Positions 44,580 to 56,167 of a DNA stretch of 64,000 nucleotides are shown here, piece by piece. The stretch's first letter is position 1. Each line of letters starts with the position of its first letter. This DNA comes from Flavobacterium sp. KACC 22761 (lineage in GTDB: Bacteria; Bacteroidota; Bacteroidia; Flavobacteriales; Flavobacteriaceae). The notes beneath the pieces are model-generated. The model searched no databases and had not been told where the DNA came from. It worked only from the letters and a program-made list of their open reading frames with translations. The DNA lies in NCBI RefSeq assembly GCF_034058155.1, contig NZ_CP139148.1, positions 3,100,001 to 3,164,000 on the forward strand, read 5' to 3'. Made by a program: the position numbers and the translations under genes.

Positions 44580-44732
44580 TCGGCATTAATTTATTTTGTA
44601 CTTTTCTGAAGGACATTCCGCCCTTTTCAATCATATTCCTCAAAAAAAATCTCTAATTAAAAGTTAAAATTATCGATTACAAAACCAAGTAATCGATCTG
44701 TTTAAAAATTTGCAAATTATCTCATTCTCGAA

Positions 44733-46417
<1,685 letters not shown>

Positions 46418-46497
46418 TAATTATATTCTAAGAGACTGTAACTTTTAACTTAAACGAATACTAATAGCCTCAAACGAATAACTTTTTTAAATTAATA

Positions 46498-48405
46498 ATG
46501 GAAGAAAAAAAATTAGACCTTAATTCAATCATTGGTTTTGTATTAATATTCGGGATTTTGCTTTGGATTATGTACCAAAATCAACCTTCTGAAAAAGAAA
46601 TTGCTGCTGAAAAAGCCAAGAAAGAATTAGTTGCTAAACAAGAAGCGCAAGCAAAAGCTGATAAAGCTAAAACTGCGGCATTGCCAGTTGCTACAACTCC
46701 TGGTGATACGGCTCAAATTGCTCAATTGCAAAAAACTTTAGGAGGATTTGCTTATTCAGCAACACTTCCTTCTGCAAAAGAAGCTTTTACTACAATCGAA
46801 AATGAAAAATTAAGATTGAAAATTGCTAATAAAGGTGGTTATATTGTTGAAGCAACTCTAAAAGAATTCGAAAGATTAAAAAAAGGTTCAGGGCAATTAG
46901 TTGAGTTGATTAAAAACAATAACTCAAACTTAAATATTCAGTTACAAACTACAGACAATAGAACATTAAATTCTAAAGATCTGTATTTTGAGCCAACATT
47001 AGAAAAAGTGGGTCAAGATCAAGTTTTGTCAATGCGTTTGAAAGCTGGTGCTAATGAGTTTTTAGAATATAAATACGTTTTAAAACCAAATGATTATTTA
47101 GTTGGTTTTGATATTCGTTCTCAAGGTTTAAACAAAGTTTTAAATGCTTCTAAGCCATTAGATTTGCAATGGGATTTGAGAACATACAGAAATGAGAAAA
47201 GTGTTTCTTATGAGAATCGTTATGCTCAAATTGATTACAAATACGAAGAATCAAAATACAATAATGTAAGCTCACACGGGCAAGGAAAAGAAGAAGCGCC
47301 AACAAAAGTTAGTTTTGTAGCTTTCAAACAACATTTCTTTGCAACGATTTTAGCTACAGAAAAACCATTTGAAACTTCAAAATTACAATCTGATGATTTA
47401 GTTAAAGACGAAAAAATCGATACTGTTTTTACAAAACAGTTTAGAGCTAATTTGCCTTTAGCATTTTCAAATGGCGAGGTAGATTACAAAATGAGTTTGT
47501 ATATGGGACCTGTAGATTATAAGACATTAAAGTCTTATGATAAAAATTTCGACAAAATCATTCCACTAGGATGGGGTATTTTTGGTTGGATCAACAAATG
47601 GATTTTTATTCCGTTATTCGGATTCTTAAGCTCTACAATCGGATTGTCATTAGGAATTGCAATTATCATTTTTACTATTATTATTAAAGTAGGAATGTCG
47701 CCAATTACGTATAAATCATTCTTGTCTCAGGCCAAAATGAAAGTTTTAAGGCCTGATATCGCTGAGTTGGGAGAAAAATTCAAAAAAGACCCAATGAAGA
47801 AACAACAGGAAACAATGAAACTTTATAACAAAGCAGGAGTAAACCCAATGGCTGGATGTATCCCAGCATTGATTCAGTTGCCATTTATGTACGCATCGTT
47901 CCAGTTTTTCCCTGCAGCATTCGAATTAAGACAAAAAAGCTTCCTGTGGGCAGACGATTTATCATCTTTTGATTCTATTGCAAAACTTCCTTTCCGTATT
48001 CCAGGATATGGAGATCACATCAGTTTGTTCCCAATTTTGGCTGCAATTGCGATTTTCTTCTATATGAAAATGACTTCTGGAGATCAGCAAATGGCTGCAC
48101 CGCAACAAGAAGGAATGCCAGATATGGCAAAAATGATGAAAATCATGATTTACGTGTCACCATTAATGATGTTGATTTTCTTCAACAGTTATGGTGCAGG
48201 TTTGAGTTTGTATAACTTCATTTCAAACTTAATTACAATCGGAATTATGTTTGTGATCAAGAATTATATTGTTGACAGTGAAAAAATTCATGCTCAAATT
48301 CAAGAAAACAAATTAAAAGAGCCTAAAAAGCAGAGCAAATTCCAACAGCGTCTTCAAGAGGTAATGGAACAGCAAGAAGCTGCAAAAGCTCAGAGAAAGA
48401 AATAA
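46498..48405 (+). CDS. yidC: Membrane protein insertase YidC
   Basis: The 635-aa inner-membrane protein inserts and folds membrane proteins together with or without the Sec translocon. It starts with an N-terminal membrane helix (SIIGFVLIFGILLWIMYQNQ), then a large periplasmic beta domain, and ends with the conserved insertase core: IIIFTIIIKVGMSPITYKSF, YNKAGVNPMAGCIPALIQLP and a charged tail. The length fits the long Bacteroidota form. The order pyrG-yidC is common in Flavobacteriia. A hairpin terminator follows. Confidence 0.97.
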   Translation: MEEKKLDLNSIIGFVLIFGILLWIMYQNQPSEKEIAAEKAKKELVAKQEAQAKADKAKTAALPVATTPGDTAQIAQLQKTLGGFAYSATLPSAKEAFTTIENEKLRLKIANKGGYIVEATLKEFERLKKGSGQLVELIKNNNSNLNIQLQTTDNRTLNSKDLYFEPTLEKVGQDQVLSMRLKAGANEFLEYKYVLKPNDYLVGFDIRSQGLNKVLNASKPLDLQWDLRTYRNEKSVSYENRYAQIDYKYEESKYNNVSSHGQGKEEAPTKVSFVAFKQHFFATILATEKPFETSKLQSDDLVKDEKIDTVFTKQFRANLPLAFSNGEVDYKMSLYMGPVDYKTLKSYDKNFDKIIPLGWGIFGWINKWIFIPLFGFLSSTIGLSLGIAIIIFTIIIKVGMSPITYKSFLSQAKMKVLRPDIAELGEKFKKDPMKKQQETMKLYNKAGVNPMAGCIPALIQLPFMYASFQFFPAAFELRQKSFLWADDLSSFDSIAKLPFRIPGYGDHISLFPILAAIAIFFYMKMTSGDQQMAAPQQEGMPDMAKMMKIMIYVSPLMMLIFFNSYGAGLSLYNFISNLITIGIMFVIKNYIVDSEKIHAQIQENKLKEPKKQSKFQQRLQEVMEQQEAAKAQRKK

Positions 48406-48411
48406 TTCAAT

Positions 48412-48441
48412 AAAAAATCTCGATTTATCGGGATTTTTTTA
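48412..48441 (+). terminator. Rho-independent terminator after yidC
   Basis: An 8-bp stem AATCTCGA/TCGGGATT (one G-U pair) with a 4-nt loop is followed by a run of seven T, seven bases after the yidC stop. Confidence 0.8.
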
Positions 48442-48498
48442 TTTTTAAAATATACTTTGTAACAAGCATTTTCGTTAAAGCTTAAAACTGAATTTTAT

Positions 48499-49215
48499 AT
48501 GATTGGTAAAAAAATAATAGTTGGACTTCTTTTTTTTAATGCTTTTTTGGTTGTAGCGCAAGACATCAATAAATTGGATGCCGATGGCAAAAAAGACGGA
48601 GTTTGGAAAGGAACTTATGAAACCTCAAAACGCCCTCGATATGAAGGCACTTTTAGTCACGGAAAAGAAACTGGAGTTTTTAAGTTTTTTGACGATACTA
48701 AAAAAGGCGACGTAATTGCAACACGTGATTTTACTGCAAATGACGGGAGTTCATACACTATTTTTTATGATCAAAATAAAAATAAAGTAAGCGAAGGAAA
48801 GGAAATTGGAAAAGCCAGAGAAGGCGAGTGGAAATATTATCACAAAGCTTCTAAAGTGGTTATGACGCTTGAAAATTATAAAAATGGAAAGTTGGAAGGC
48901 GTTCGATCTGTTTTTTATCCAGATGGCAAAATTGCTGAAGAAACGACCTATAAGAATGGCTTAAAAGCCGGAGTTTATAAAAAATATGGTCCAAATGCAA
49001 TTCTGCTAGAGCAGTCAACTTTTAAAGATAATGTTTATAATGGTGATGCAATTTTTTATGATTCAGAAGGGCTTATGGCCTCTCAAGGAAAATTTCTCAA
49101 CGGTAAAAAAGTCGGAAAATGGCAATTTTATTTGAAAGGAAAATTGACCAAAGAAGTAAACATGAGTGATCCAAAAAGCAATTACAAGGCCGACTCAAAG
49201 CCTAAAATGGAATAA
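48499..49215 (+). CDS. Secreted MORN-repeat protein (YwqK-like)
   Basis: The 238-aa protein has a signal peptide (MIGKKIIVGLLFFNAFLVVAQ, C-terminal A-Q). The body consists of MORN-variant repeats of about 22 residues with the pattern Y-x-G-x-x-x-G-x-x-x-x-Y, for example YEGTFSHGKETGVFKFF, YKNGKLEGVRSVFYPDGKI and YKNGLKAGVYKKYG. Annotators often call such proteins YwqK-family antitoxins, but that label comes from repeat similarity and I see no toxin partner. It is probably a beta-rich envelope protein. The 1084-aa protein at the right end of the window has the same repeats. Confidence 0.8.
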   Translation: MIGKKIIVGLLFFNAFLVVAQDINKLDADGKKDGVWKGTYETSKRPRYEGTFSHGKETGVFKFFDDTKKGDVIATRDFTANDGSSYTIFYDQNKNKVSEGKEIGKAREGEWKYYHKASKVVMTLENYKNGKLEGVRSVFYPDGKIAEETTYKNGLKAGVYKKYGPNAILLEQSTFKDNVYNGDAIFYDSEGLMASQGKFLNGKKVGKWQFYLKGKLTKEVNMSDPKSNYKADSKPKME

Positions 49216-49224
49216 ATACGAATA

Positions 49225-49250
49225 AAGTCTGCTTTTGCAGACTTTTTTTT
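49225..49250 (+). terminator. Rho-independent terminator
   Basis: A perfect 8-bp stem AAGTCTGC/GCAGACTT with a TTTT loop is followed by a T run, nine bases after the MORN gene. Confidence 0.85.
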
Positions 49251-49324
49251 GCCACTAATTACACGAATATTTTTTGAATTATATTCCAGAATAAAAATTA
49301 GTGAGAATTCGTGGAATTTGTGGC
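49251..49324. repeat. GCCACAGATT-family hairpin element (diverged copy)
   Basis: Arms GCCACTAATTACACGAAT (49251-49268) and its reverse complement with two mismatches (49307-49324) frame an AT-rich loop. The layout matches the 16345-16429 element. Confidence 0.65.
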
Positions 49325-49362
49325 AAACTATTTTTTAAATTTGATTGACTAAAATTTTGTAA

Positions 49363-49920
49363 ATGGATTTAAACGAACTGATTGGCCGATTTTTTTTGCT
49401 GTTTTTTTCAATTTTGGTTTTGTATTTTTTCTCCAACAGAAAAGATAACGAAACAATAAATCCATTAATGGTAATTGTCGGTTTGTGTACTTTTTCGCTT
49501 TGTTATTTGTTTACAAAGATTGAAATCGGAGTAGGAATAGGTTTTGGCTTATTTGCCATTTTTTCCATTTTACGATTCAGAACGCAATCTTTTACTGTAA
49601 ATGCAATCATTTTTCTTTTTGCGACACTTACTTTATCCATTTTAGATATTATGTATCCTTTTGAAAAAATAGAAATATTGCTCTTTTTTCAAGTCATTAT
49701 TATTGGTTTTTATATTGTGGCATCAATAATTGTCAATAAGAAGGCATCAAAATATTTGAATACAGTTGATTTGAAAATCCCGCTAGAAAATGATTTTTCT
49801 TTGGATAATGGAAATATTAGAAAAGCCATTACAGAAAGAATTAATATTTCTGATTTTGATTTTAAAATTGTGTTGGTCAATACAGTTGCAAAAGAAATCG
49901 ATGTGCAGGTTTTCTATTGA
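49363..49920 (+). CDS. DUF4956 membrane protein
   Basis: The 185-aa protein has about four membrane helices in the first 125 residues, including the conserved DUF4956 motif GVGIGFGLFAIFSILRFRT, and a small soluble C-terminal domain (ISDFDFKIVLVNTVAKEIDVQVFY, in part). Members are found next to polyphosphate- or CYTH-type proteins in other bacteria, but no such neighbour is present here. The function is not known. It ends directly against the stop of the convergent PEP-synthase-like gene, without a base between them. Confidence 0.85.
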   Translation: MDLNELIGRFFLLFFSILVLYFFSNRKDNETINPLMVIVGLCTFSLCYLFTKIEIGVGIGFGLFAIFSILRFRTQSFTVNAIIFLFATLTLSILDIMYPFEKIEILLFFQVIIIGFYIVASIIVNKKASKYLNTVDLKIPLENDFSLDNGNIRKAITERINISDFDFKIVLVNTVAKEIDVQVFY

Positions 49921-51798
49921 TTAATCATTAAAAGGACGAACTTGTTTGATGTATAAATCTCTGTTTTCGCCTACAATCTTAAACTCAATATCTACAGGAT
50001 GAAATTGGTTTTTTCGCCAATAACGGTACATTTTGGATTCAATTGTTTTGCTAACAATATAAAGCCGGTTCATTTCTTTTCGGGTCAATAATGGCTCGTT
50101 ATTGTTTAAATTTGAATTTGAAGTGTAATCAATTTCAAAATCTTCATCATCGTTTCCTTCGTTGATATGATAGGCGGTAAATTGTTCACAAACTTCTCCT
50201 TTTTCGGGTTTTACGACTGAATTTTCTCCCTTTTGAACATTGACCGTAAACCCAGGAAAATTTCTTCTAAATATATTTTTTGTGATTACAACGCCGTTTG
50301 CAACTTCTTCAGGAAATGAACGATGTACCAAAACGCCCATTGCAATATTTTGCTGATCGATTCCAAAAAGTTCTCTTTCGTTATAAGAAGCTTCATTCCA
50401 TACACTCGCCCAAACTTGTTTAATTGCTTTCTCGAAACTTTTAATACTATCGCCTAAAACTCCCGTTTTAGAGTCGTACAATCCGGCGCCATTAAAATCA
50501 TCCAAATCTTCGGCATTAGTTGATGATCTGAATCTGAAGTTTTTAAAAGATGCATTTTTAAAGGTCTGATTCAGTTTCGCAATCAATTCCGGATCAATTT
50601 TTTCTGCTTTGATTGCTTCTCTAATTTCTTTCAGTTTTTTATTTATCCAAGCGTTTGAATCTTTTTTAGGATAATTCAACAATTCACTTATTAAAACAGA
50701 AATTGATGGTTTCTGAATATGTTTTGTATAATAATAAAAAGGAATGGCATGCGCATTTTCGGGAGTTTTAAAAGGAATCTCTTTTGAAATAGCAATTAAA
50801 TAAGCCATGTTTTGTGCTTTTGAACCAATATAATTCACTCCTTTTTTTGGAATTGAAGAGAGATCAACAATATCAGTCACAGAATTGTCGATGGTTAGTA
50901 TTTTCTTTTTTGAAGCATTTTTTTGAGCGATTTTTTTTGTCGTTTCTTTCAAATAAAAAGTATCAATTTCGATTTTGAATTCTACCTTTTTAGAAAGCAA
51001 TCTTTTGATATTGTTGTCTTTATCGATGTTTTTATAAGCCATTATAGGTATTTTTCGGTTTTTGCCCAAAAGCACTAAATGACTCAAAGGTGTTTGAAGT
51101 TCGTTTACAATTATGCCTTTCGCTTCAGGCAATAAGTTTGGAGTTCCGTCGAGGATTATAATTTCGTCTGGATTGGGTTTTATTTTATCCAAATCCTTTA
51201 TTTTGTATTGCTTGAGGATTCCAATTGTTGAGCCACCAGCGACTTGCTGATATGTAATTTCATTAAAAATATAATCTGATTTGACACAAGGAATTTTAAA
51301 TTTCCCTTCTTGGAATAAGGCTATTTTCTCAGGATCATTCAAATAAAATTTGAGATCATTGCCAATAAAAGAGCTGTTTTTGACTTGATTATAAAACCAT
51401 TCGATTTGTGAGACTTTCATGTGATCTGAAGCTGCAAGCTCAAAAATCCATTTTTCGGTTCCTTTAACGTGATTTAAATTTCCGAGCAGATAATCTCTGT
51501 CTTTTTCACTATCGCTGTAATTTTCATTGTTAAAGACTTCGATATCTTTGTCATAACCCAAATATTCAGTGGCAAATTGATAATGATGCGAAATAAGCTG
51601 ACTATTGAAATAGTACATTTTTTTCTTTCTTAAATCGTAAACAATTTTTACAGATTCGATATTAGAAAATTTATCAGATAGCGGTTTTCCTTTAAATGCT
51701 TTATAAGCTTCGTAATCTTTTAGAGAAGATGAATAGCGTTGAGCGCTTAAAGTAGTAAGCGCGAACAGGAAAAATAAGCTGTAAATGTATTTTTTCAT
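49921..51798 (-). CDS. Exported PEP/pyruvate-binding-domain protein (partial PEP-synthase-like)
   Basis: The 625-aa product starts with a signal peptide (MKKYIYSLFFLFALTTLSAQ); ten in-frame upstream codons are ignored. The middle segment GIIVNELQTPLSHLVLLGKNRKIP, quoted here as GIIVNELQTPLSHL and NRKIP, looks like the swivelling phosphohistidine domain of PEP synthase, and the C-terminal third contains FRFRSSTNAEDLDDFNGAGL, the ATP-grasp pyruvate/PEP-binding signature, ending VDIEFKIVGENRDLYIKQVRP. The usual C-terminal PEP-binding barrel is missing and the domain order is reversed relative to PEP synthase. An exported protein of this kind would find no ATP in the periplasm, so it may be a binding or structural protein. 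Confidence 0.75.
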   Translation of the reverse strand: MKKYIYSLFFLFALTTLSAQRYSSSLKDYEAYKAFKGKPLSDKFSNIESVKIVYDLRKKKMYYFNSQLISHHYQFATEYLGYDKDIEVFNNENYSDSEKDRDYLLGNLNHVKGTEKWIFELAASDHMKVSQIEWFYNQVKNSSFIGNDLKFYLNDPEKIALFQEGKFKIPCVKSDYIFNEITYQQVAGGSTIGILKQYKIKDLDKIKPNPDEIIILDGTPNLLPEAKGIIVNELQTPLSHLVLLGKNRKIPIMAYKNIDKDNNIKRLLSKKVEFKIEIDTFYLKETTKKIAQKNASKKKILTIDNSVTDIVDLSSIPKKGVNYIGSKAQNMAYLIAISKEIPFKTPENAHAIPFYYYTKHIQKPSISVLISELLNYPKKDSNAWINKKLKEIREAIKAEKIDPELIAKLNQTFKNASFKNFRFRSSTNAEDLDDFNGAGLYDSKTGVLGDSIKSFEKAIKQVWASVWNEASYNERELFGIDQQNIAMGVLVHRSFPEEVANGVVITKNIFRRNFPGFTVNVQKGENSVVKPEKGEVCEQFTAYHINEGNDDEDFEIDYTSNSNLNNNEPLLTRKEMNRLYIVSKTIESKMYRYWRKNQFHPVDIEFKIVGENRDLYIKQVRPFND

Positions 51799-51879
51799 GT
51801 TTTTGATTTGATGATTAAATGTACTCAAAAAAGTAATAGGTTTTATCTACCGCGGGATTGCTTAAAGTAATCAAAACGT

Positions 51880-51912
51880 TTGTAAAATTTTCTATTATTT
51901 GGCGTACCTTTG
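51880..51912 (+). promoter_or_regulatory. Predicted mnmA promoter
   Basis: TTG at 51880-51882 and TACCTTTG at 51905-51912 (exact TAnnTTTG) are 22 nt apart, giving a leader of about 20 nt. Confidence 0.75.
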
Positions 51913-51939
51913 CAACCTTGAAAAATTAAAGACTTTAAA

Positions 51940-53127
51940 ATGAAACGTGTAGTTGTTGGACTTTCTGGTGGAGTAGATTCTAGTGTTGCTGCTTATTTAT
52001 TGCAACAGCAAGGATACGAAGTTATTGGCCTTTTTATGAAAAACTGGCATGATGATTCGGTTACTATTTCTAACGAATGTCCTTGGTTAGAAGATAGTAA
52101 CGATGCTTTATTAGTAGCCGAAAAACTTGGAATACCGTTTCAAACTGTCGATTTAAGCGAAGAATACAAAGAGAAAATTGTTGATTATATGTTCAACGAA
52201 TACGAAAAAGGGAGAACTCCAAATCCTGACGTGCTTTGTAATCGCGAAATCAAATTTGATGTTTTCATGAAGATTGCTCTAAGTCTTGGCGCAGATTATG
52301 TAGCAACAGGGCATTATTGCCAAAAAAGTGAAATTGAAGTTGATGGAAAGACTGTTTATCAATTAATTGCAGGAAATGATGTGAATAAAGATCAGTCTTA
52401 CTTTTTATGTCAATTGTCGCAAGAACAATTATCAAAAGCATTATTTCCAATTGGCGCTTTGACCAAACCACAAGTTCGTGAAATTGCGGCTGAAATGGAA
52501 TTGGTAACGGCAGAAAAGAAAGATTCTCAAGGTTTGTGTTTCATTGGGAAAGTTCGTTTGCCTGAATTTTTGCAACAAAAATTACAGCCAAAAGAAGGCA
52601 AAATTGTTCAAATCGATAAAAATGATCCCATTTATGAAGTGGAAGACATTTCAGGATTATCTTTAGAAGAACAATTAAAAATAGAATCTCGAAAACTGAA
52701 TTATCTTCCAACAATGGGCAAAGTAGTTGGAAAACATCAAGGAGCTCATTATTTTACAGTTGGACAAAGAAAAGGTTTAAACGTTGGTGGAACTACAGAT
52801 CCATTATTTGTAATTGCGACTGATGTTGAAACAAACACAATTTTTACAGGTTTGTCAAGCAATCATCCGGGATTGTTTAAAAAAGCTTTGTTTGTTGGCA
52901 ATTCTGAAGTACACTGGGTTCGTACAGATATGGCTTTAAAACCGGGTGAATCAAAAGAAGTAATGGCAAGAATTCGTTACCGTCAGCCTTTGCAGAAAGC
53001 TGTTTTATATCAATTTGAAGACGGAATGTATGTTCGTTTTGATGAACCGCAATCGGCAATTACTGAAGGTCAGTTTGTTGCGTGGTATTTGGATAATGAA
53101 TTAGTTGGTTCGGGAGTAATTTCTTAG
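51940..53127 (+). CDS. mnmA: tRNA 2-thiouridylase MnmA
   Basis: This 395-aa enzyme makes the 2-thio group of wobble uridine 34 in tRNAs for Lys, Glu and Gln. It has the PP-loop [20 protein letters not shown], the first catalytic cysteine in [13 protein letters not shown], and the second in [14 protein letters not shown]. The central segment [10 protein letters not shown] and the C-terminal beta barrel are present. An insertion around [20 protein letters not shown] (residues ~225-250) is common in Bacteroidota versions, as far as I recall. It has its own promoter and stands divergent from the PEP-synthase-like gene. Confidence 0.96.
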   Translation: MKRVVVGLSGGVDSSVAAYLLQQQGYEVIGLFMKNWHDDSVTISNECPWLEDSNDALLVAEKLGIPFQTVDLSEEYKEKIVDYMFNEYEKGRTPNPDVLCNREIKFDVFMKIALSLGADYVATGHYCQKSEIEVDGKTVYQLIAGNDVNKDQSYFLCQLSQEQLSKALFPIGALTKPQVREIAAEMELVTAEKKDSQGLCFIGKVRLPEFLQQKLQPKEGKIVQIDKNDPIYEVEDISGLSLEEQLKIESRKLNYLPTMGKVVGKHQGAHYFTVGQRKGLNVGGTTDPLFVIATDVETNTIFTGLSSNHPGLFKKALFVGNSEVHWVRTDMALKPGESKEVMARIRYRQPLQKAVLYQFEDGMYVRFDEPQSAITEGQFVAWYLDNELVGSGVIS

Positions 53128-53173
53128 CTTTATACTTTTTTATAAGGGATTTCTCTTTTTAAAAAAGTACGCT

Positions 53174-54775
53174 ATGAAGCACTATTTTTTCTTTTTTTTA
53201 GTACTGATCACTTCCACGATGTTTTCGCAGGAAGATGCATGGGTTTATTTTAAAGATAAACCAAGTTCGCAATCTTTTCTGGATAAACCTTCTGATATGC
53301 TGACACAGCGTTCTTTAACCCGAAGAACGGCTCAAAATATTGCTCTAGATATTACCGATGTTCCAATTGAAAAAACGTATCTGTCACAAATAAAATCAAG
53401 CACTGGAATTACAGTTTTAGCTAAATCGAAATGGCTGAATGCACTTCACATTAGAGGAACTCAAGTAAATGTTTCGGCGTTAAAATCATTGTCATTTGTT
53501 GATAAAGTTGTTTTTACAAACAAAACTTTAAATACAGGAAAAAGAGTGAATGAAAGCAATTCTGCTCGAACAAATAATAAACTTAAAACGACAATTGATT
53601 ACGCTTACGGAAATGCTGCAAGCCAAATTCAAATGCTTAACGGACAGGCTTTACATAAACAAAATTATACAGGATCTGGAAAAATTATTGCGGTTTTAGA
53701 TGCGGGTTTTCCAGGCGTAAATACAGCACAGCCTTTTCAGAATCTTCAAATCAATAATAGAATTTTAGGCGGATATGATTTCGTTAACAGAAATTCTAAT
53801 TTTTACACTGGCGACGATCACGGAACTTTAGTGCTTTCGACTATGGGCGGATATAAAGAAAACTCCTTGGTTGGTACAGCTCCAGACGCGTCCTATTATT
53901 TGTTTATTACTGAAAACGATGCATCTGAGAATCCAATTGAGGAATCGCTTTGGGTGGAAGCCGCTGAAAAAGCAGACAGTCTTGGCGTTGATATTATTAC
54001 CACTTCACTAGGTTATTTTGAATTTGATAAAGTAGGCGAAAGCCATACTTATAGCGATATGAATGGCAGTACTACTTTTATTTCAAGAGGAGCGGAAGTT
54101 GCGTTCAGTAAAGGAATGATGGTATTAGCTTCAGCAGGAAATGAGGGAAGAACTACAGAACCGCATATTGGTGCTCCCTCAGATGCCGTTTCGGTGTTAG
54201 CTGTTGGTTCTGTGACTTCGACAAAAGTAAAGTCAGATTTTAGTTCTATTGGGCCAAGTTTTGACAATCGGATTAAACCAGATATTATGGCTCAGGGAAC
54301 TGCAACAGCAGTTTCTGATGCTTCAGGAAATATTGGTACTGCAAACGGAACTTCATTTTCATGTCCGGTCATGGCGGGATTAGTGGCTTGTCTTTGGCAA
54401 GCTTTTCCAACAAAAACAAATAAAGAAATCAGGCAAATGATTTTGCAATCAGCAGATCGATATAATGCTCCAGATAATAATTATGGTTACGGAATTCCGA
54501 ATTTTGGCGCTAATTTAGGAATTGATGATTTCTTAGTTTCTTCGTCTTTTTCTGTATTCCCAAATCCGGCGAAAACAATGATTACTTTTTCTTTTTCCGA
54601 AGGAAATTATGATGCTTCTGTTGCCATTTATTCTCTTTTGGGGCAAAAATTAATTGAAAAACAAATTACAAATCAAAATCCATTTCTTTCTGTTGAAGCG
54701 CTAAACAACGGTCTTTATTTTTATACTTTTGATTCCGAAGGTTTACATAAAACGGGAAAGATAATTAAACAATAA
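53174..54775 (+). CDS. Secreted subtilisin-like protease with T9SS type A sorting domain
   Basis: The 533-aa serine peptidase (S8) has a signal peptide (MKHYFFFFLVLITSTMFSQ), an N-terminal inhibitor-like pro-region, and the catalytic triad: D176 in IIAVLDAGFPG, H216 in DDHGTLVLS and S394 in GTSFSCPVMAG. The last ~75 residues (FSVFPNPAKTMITFSF, SLLGQKLIEKQI, LNNGLYFYTF and the final KTGKIIKQ) form a type A C-terminal domain that directs proteins to the type IX secretion system, so the enzyme should be released or bound at the cell surface. It belongs with the mnmA transcript only by proximity (46 bases). The substrate is not known. Confidence 0.93.
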   Translation: MKHYFFFFLVLITSTMFSQEDAWVYFKDKPSSQSFLDKPSDMLTQRSLTRRTAQNIALDITDVPIEKTYLSQIKSSTGITVLAKSKWLNALHIRGTQVNVSALKSLSFVDKVVFTNKTLNTGKRVNESNSARTNNKLKTTIDYAYGNAASQIQMLNGQALHKQNYTGSGKIIAVLDAGFPGVNTAQPFQNLQINNRILGGYDFVNRNSNFYTGDDHGTLVLSTMGGYKENSLVGTAPDASYYLFITENDASENPIEESLWVEAAEKADSLGVDIITTSLGYFEFDKVGESHTYSDMNGSTTFISRGAEVAFSKGMMVLASAGNEGRTTEPHIGAPSDAVSVLAVGSVTSTKVKSDFSSIGPSFDNRIKPDIMAQGTATAVSDASGNIGTANGTSFSCPVMAGLVACLWQAFPTKTNKEIRQMILQSADRYNAPDNNYGYGIPNFGANLGIDDFLVSSSFSVFPNPAKTMITFSFSEGNYDASVAIYSLLGQKLIEKQITNQNPFLSVEALNNGLYFYTFDSEGLHKTGKIIKQ

Positions 54776-54787
54776 CAGCCTATTTGC

Positions 54788-55732
54788 ATGAATAAAATTA
54801 CGCAGCTTTTCAATATAAAATATCCAATAATTCAAGGCGGAATGATCTGGAACAGCGGTTACAAATTAGCTTCGGCGGTGAGTAATGCTGGCGGTTTAGG
54901 CTTAATTGGCGCGGGCTCAATGTATCCTGAAGTTTTGAGAGAACATATTCAAAAATGTAAAAAAGCGACGGACAAGCCTTTTGGAGTCAATATTCCGATG
55001 TTGTATCCAAACATTGAAGAAATTATGAATATTGTGGTTGAAGAAGGCGTGAAAATCGTTTTTACTTCGGCAGGAAACCCTAAAACTTGGACTTCATTTT
55101 TGAAAGAAAAGGGGATTACAGTTGTGCACGTAGTGAGCAGCAGTACATTTGCTTTAAAAGCTCAAGATGCCGGCGTAGATGCAGTTGTAGCTGAAGGTTT
55201 TGAAGCGGGAGGACACAACGGACGAGAAGAAACTACAACCTTGACCTTGATCCCGATGGTTAGGGAAAAAATTCAGATTCCGTTAATTGCCGCTGGTGGA
55301 ATTGCGACAGGAAGAGGAATGTTGGCGGCGATGATTCTGGGCGCTGATGGCGTACAAGTAGGAAGTCGTTTTGCGGCATCAATTGAATCTTCGGCCCACA
55401 ATAATTTTAAAGAAACGATAGTTAAGTTAAAAGAAGGCGATACGCATTTAACTTTGAAAGAATTAGCTCCTGTTAGATTGGTAAAAAATAAGTTTTATCA
55501 GGATGTTCAGGATTTATATGAAAAATGCCCTTCAAAAGAAGAATTGATACAGCTTTTGGGAAGAGCCAGAGCTAAAAAAGGAATGTTTGAAGGCGATCTT
55601 GACGAAGGTGAACTTGAAATTGGACAAATTGCTGGACTAATTCGTGAAATTTTGCCCGTAGAGCAAATTGTGCAACAAATGATAGCTGAATTTGAGGAAG
55701 CAAGAAAAGAAAAAGCTACATTTGAATTTTAA
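54788..55732 (+). CDS. Nitronate monooxygenase / FabK-like flavoprotein
   Basis: The 314-aa FMN-binding TIM-barrel protein starts with KYPIIQGGMIWNSGYKLAS and AVSNAGGLGLIGAGSM, the pattern of nitronate monooxygenases (2-nitropropane dioxygenase) and of FabK enoyl-ACP reductases. Further motifs are VVAEGFEAGGHNG, with the conserved His, and LIAAGGIATGRGMLAAMILGADGVQVGSRF, quoted as its two parts LIAAGGIATGRGML and GADGVQVGSRF. It detoxifies nitronates or reduces enoyl-ACP; these two roles cannot be told apart by eye. It lies 12 bases after the protease gene and 20 before a small secreted protein. Confidence 0.85.
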   Translation: MNKITQLFNIKYPIIQGGMIWNSGYKLASAVSNAGGLGLIGAGSMYPEVLREHIQKCKKATDKPFGVNIPMLYPNIEEIMNIVVEEGVKIVFTSAGNPKTWTSFLKEKGITVVHVVSSSTFALKAQDAGVDAVVAEGFEAGGHNGREETTTLTLIPMVREKIQIPLIAAGGIATGRGMLAAMILGADGVQVGSRFAASIESSAHNNFKETIVKLKEGDTHLTLKELAPVRLVKNKFYQDVQDLYEKCPSKEELIQLLGRARAKKGMFEGDLDEGELEIGQIAGLIREILPVEQIVQQMIAEFEEARKEKATFEF

Positions 55733-55752
55733 TTTTTGGTAAGAAATATTTT

Positions 55753-56163
55753 ATGAATTTTATTCGTACTTCTATAGTAATATTGTTTTTAATTTTTGGA
55801 CTGCAAAAAGTCCAAAGTCAGTCCTATCATTTTAAAACTTCTGGTTTTAGTGTTTTAGAAAAAAATGAAAGAGGAAAATGGGGCGAATGGTCTGATCTCG
55901 ATTTGGTAAACTTGAGCGTGGTTTTAGATACAAACAAACATCGAATTGTAGTGTATTCTCAAGAAATTCAGCTTTTTAATATTTTGGATTATATCGAAAG
56001 AGAAGAAAATGATACTGATATTACCTATTCTTTCATGTGTAAAGATAATGATGGAAAAGAATGCAAACTTTCTATTATAACTAGAAAAAAACAAGATTTC
56101 AGAAAACAACTTTATATCAACTACGACGATCATATTATCGTTTATAATATTTTTAGTGTTTAA
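55753..56163 (+). CDS. Small secreted protein of unknown function
   Basis: The 136-aa product has a signal peptide (MNFIRTSIVILFLIFGLQKVQS) and a compact beta-rich domain with alternating hydrophobic and charged residues (WGEWSDLDLVNLSVVLDTNKH, KHRIVVYSQEIQLFNILDY, in part). No family is recognised. Similar short secreted proteins are common in Flavobacteriia. It follows the flavoprotein gene closely and is followed by an octamer array and a strong bidirectional terminator. Confidence 0.65.
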   Translation: MNFIRTSIVILFLIFGLQKVQSQSYHFKTSGFSVLEKNERGKWGEWSDLDLVNLSVVLDTNKHRIVVYSQEIQLFNILDYIEREENDTDITYSFMCKDNDGKECKLSIITRKKQDFRKQLYINYDDHIIVYNIFSV

Positions 56164-56167
56164 TAAA

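Noticed and set aside
48499-49215. Toxin-antitoxin role for the YwqK-like protein.
   Set aside because: The label comes from MORN-repeat similarity only; the protein is secreted and has no toxin partner next to it.
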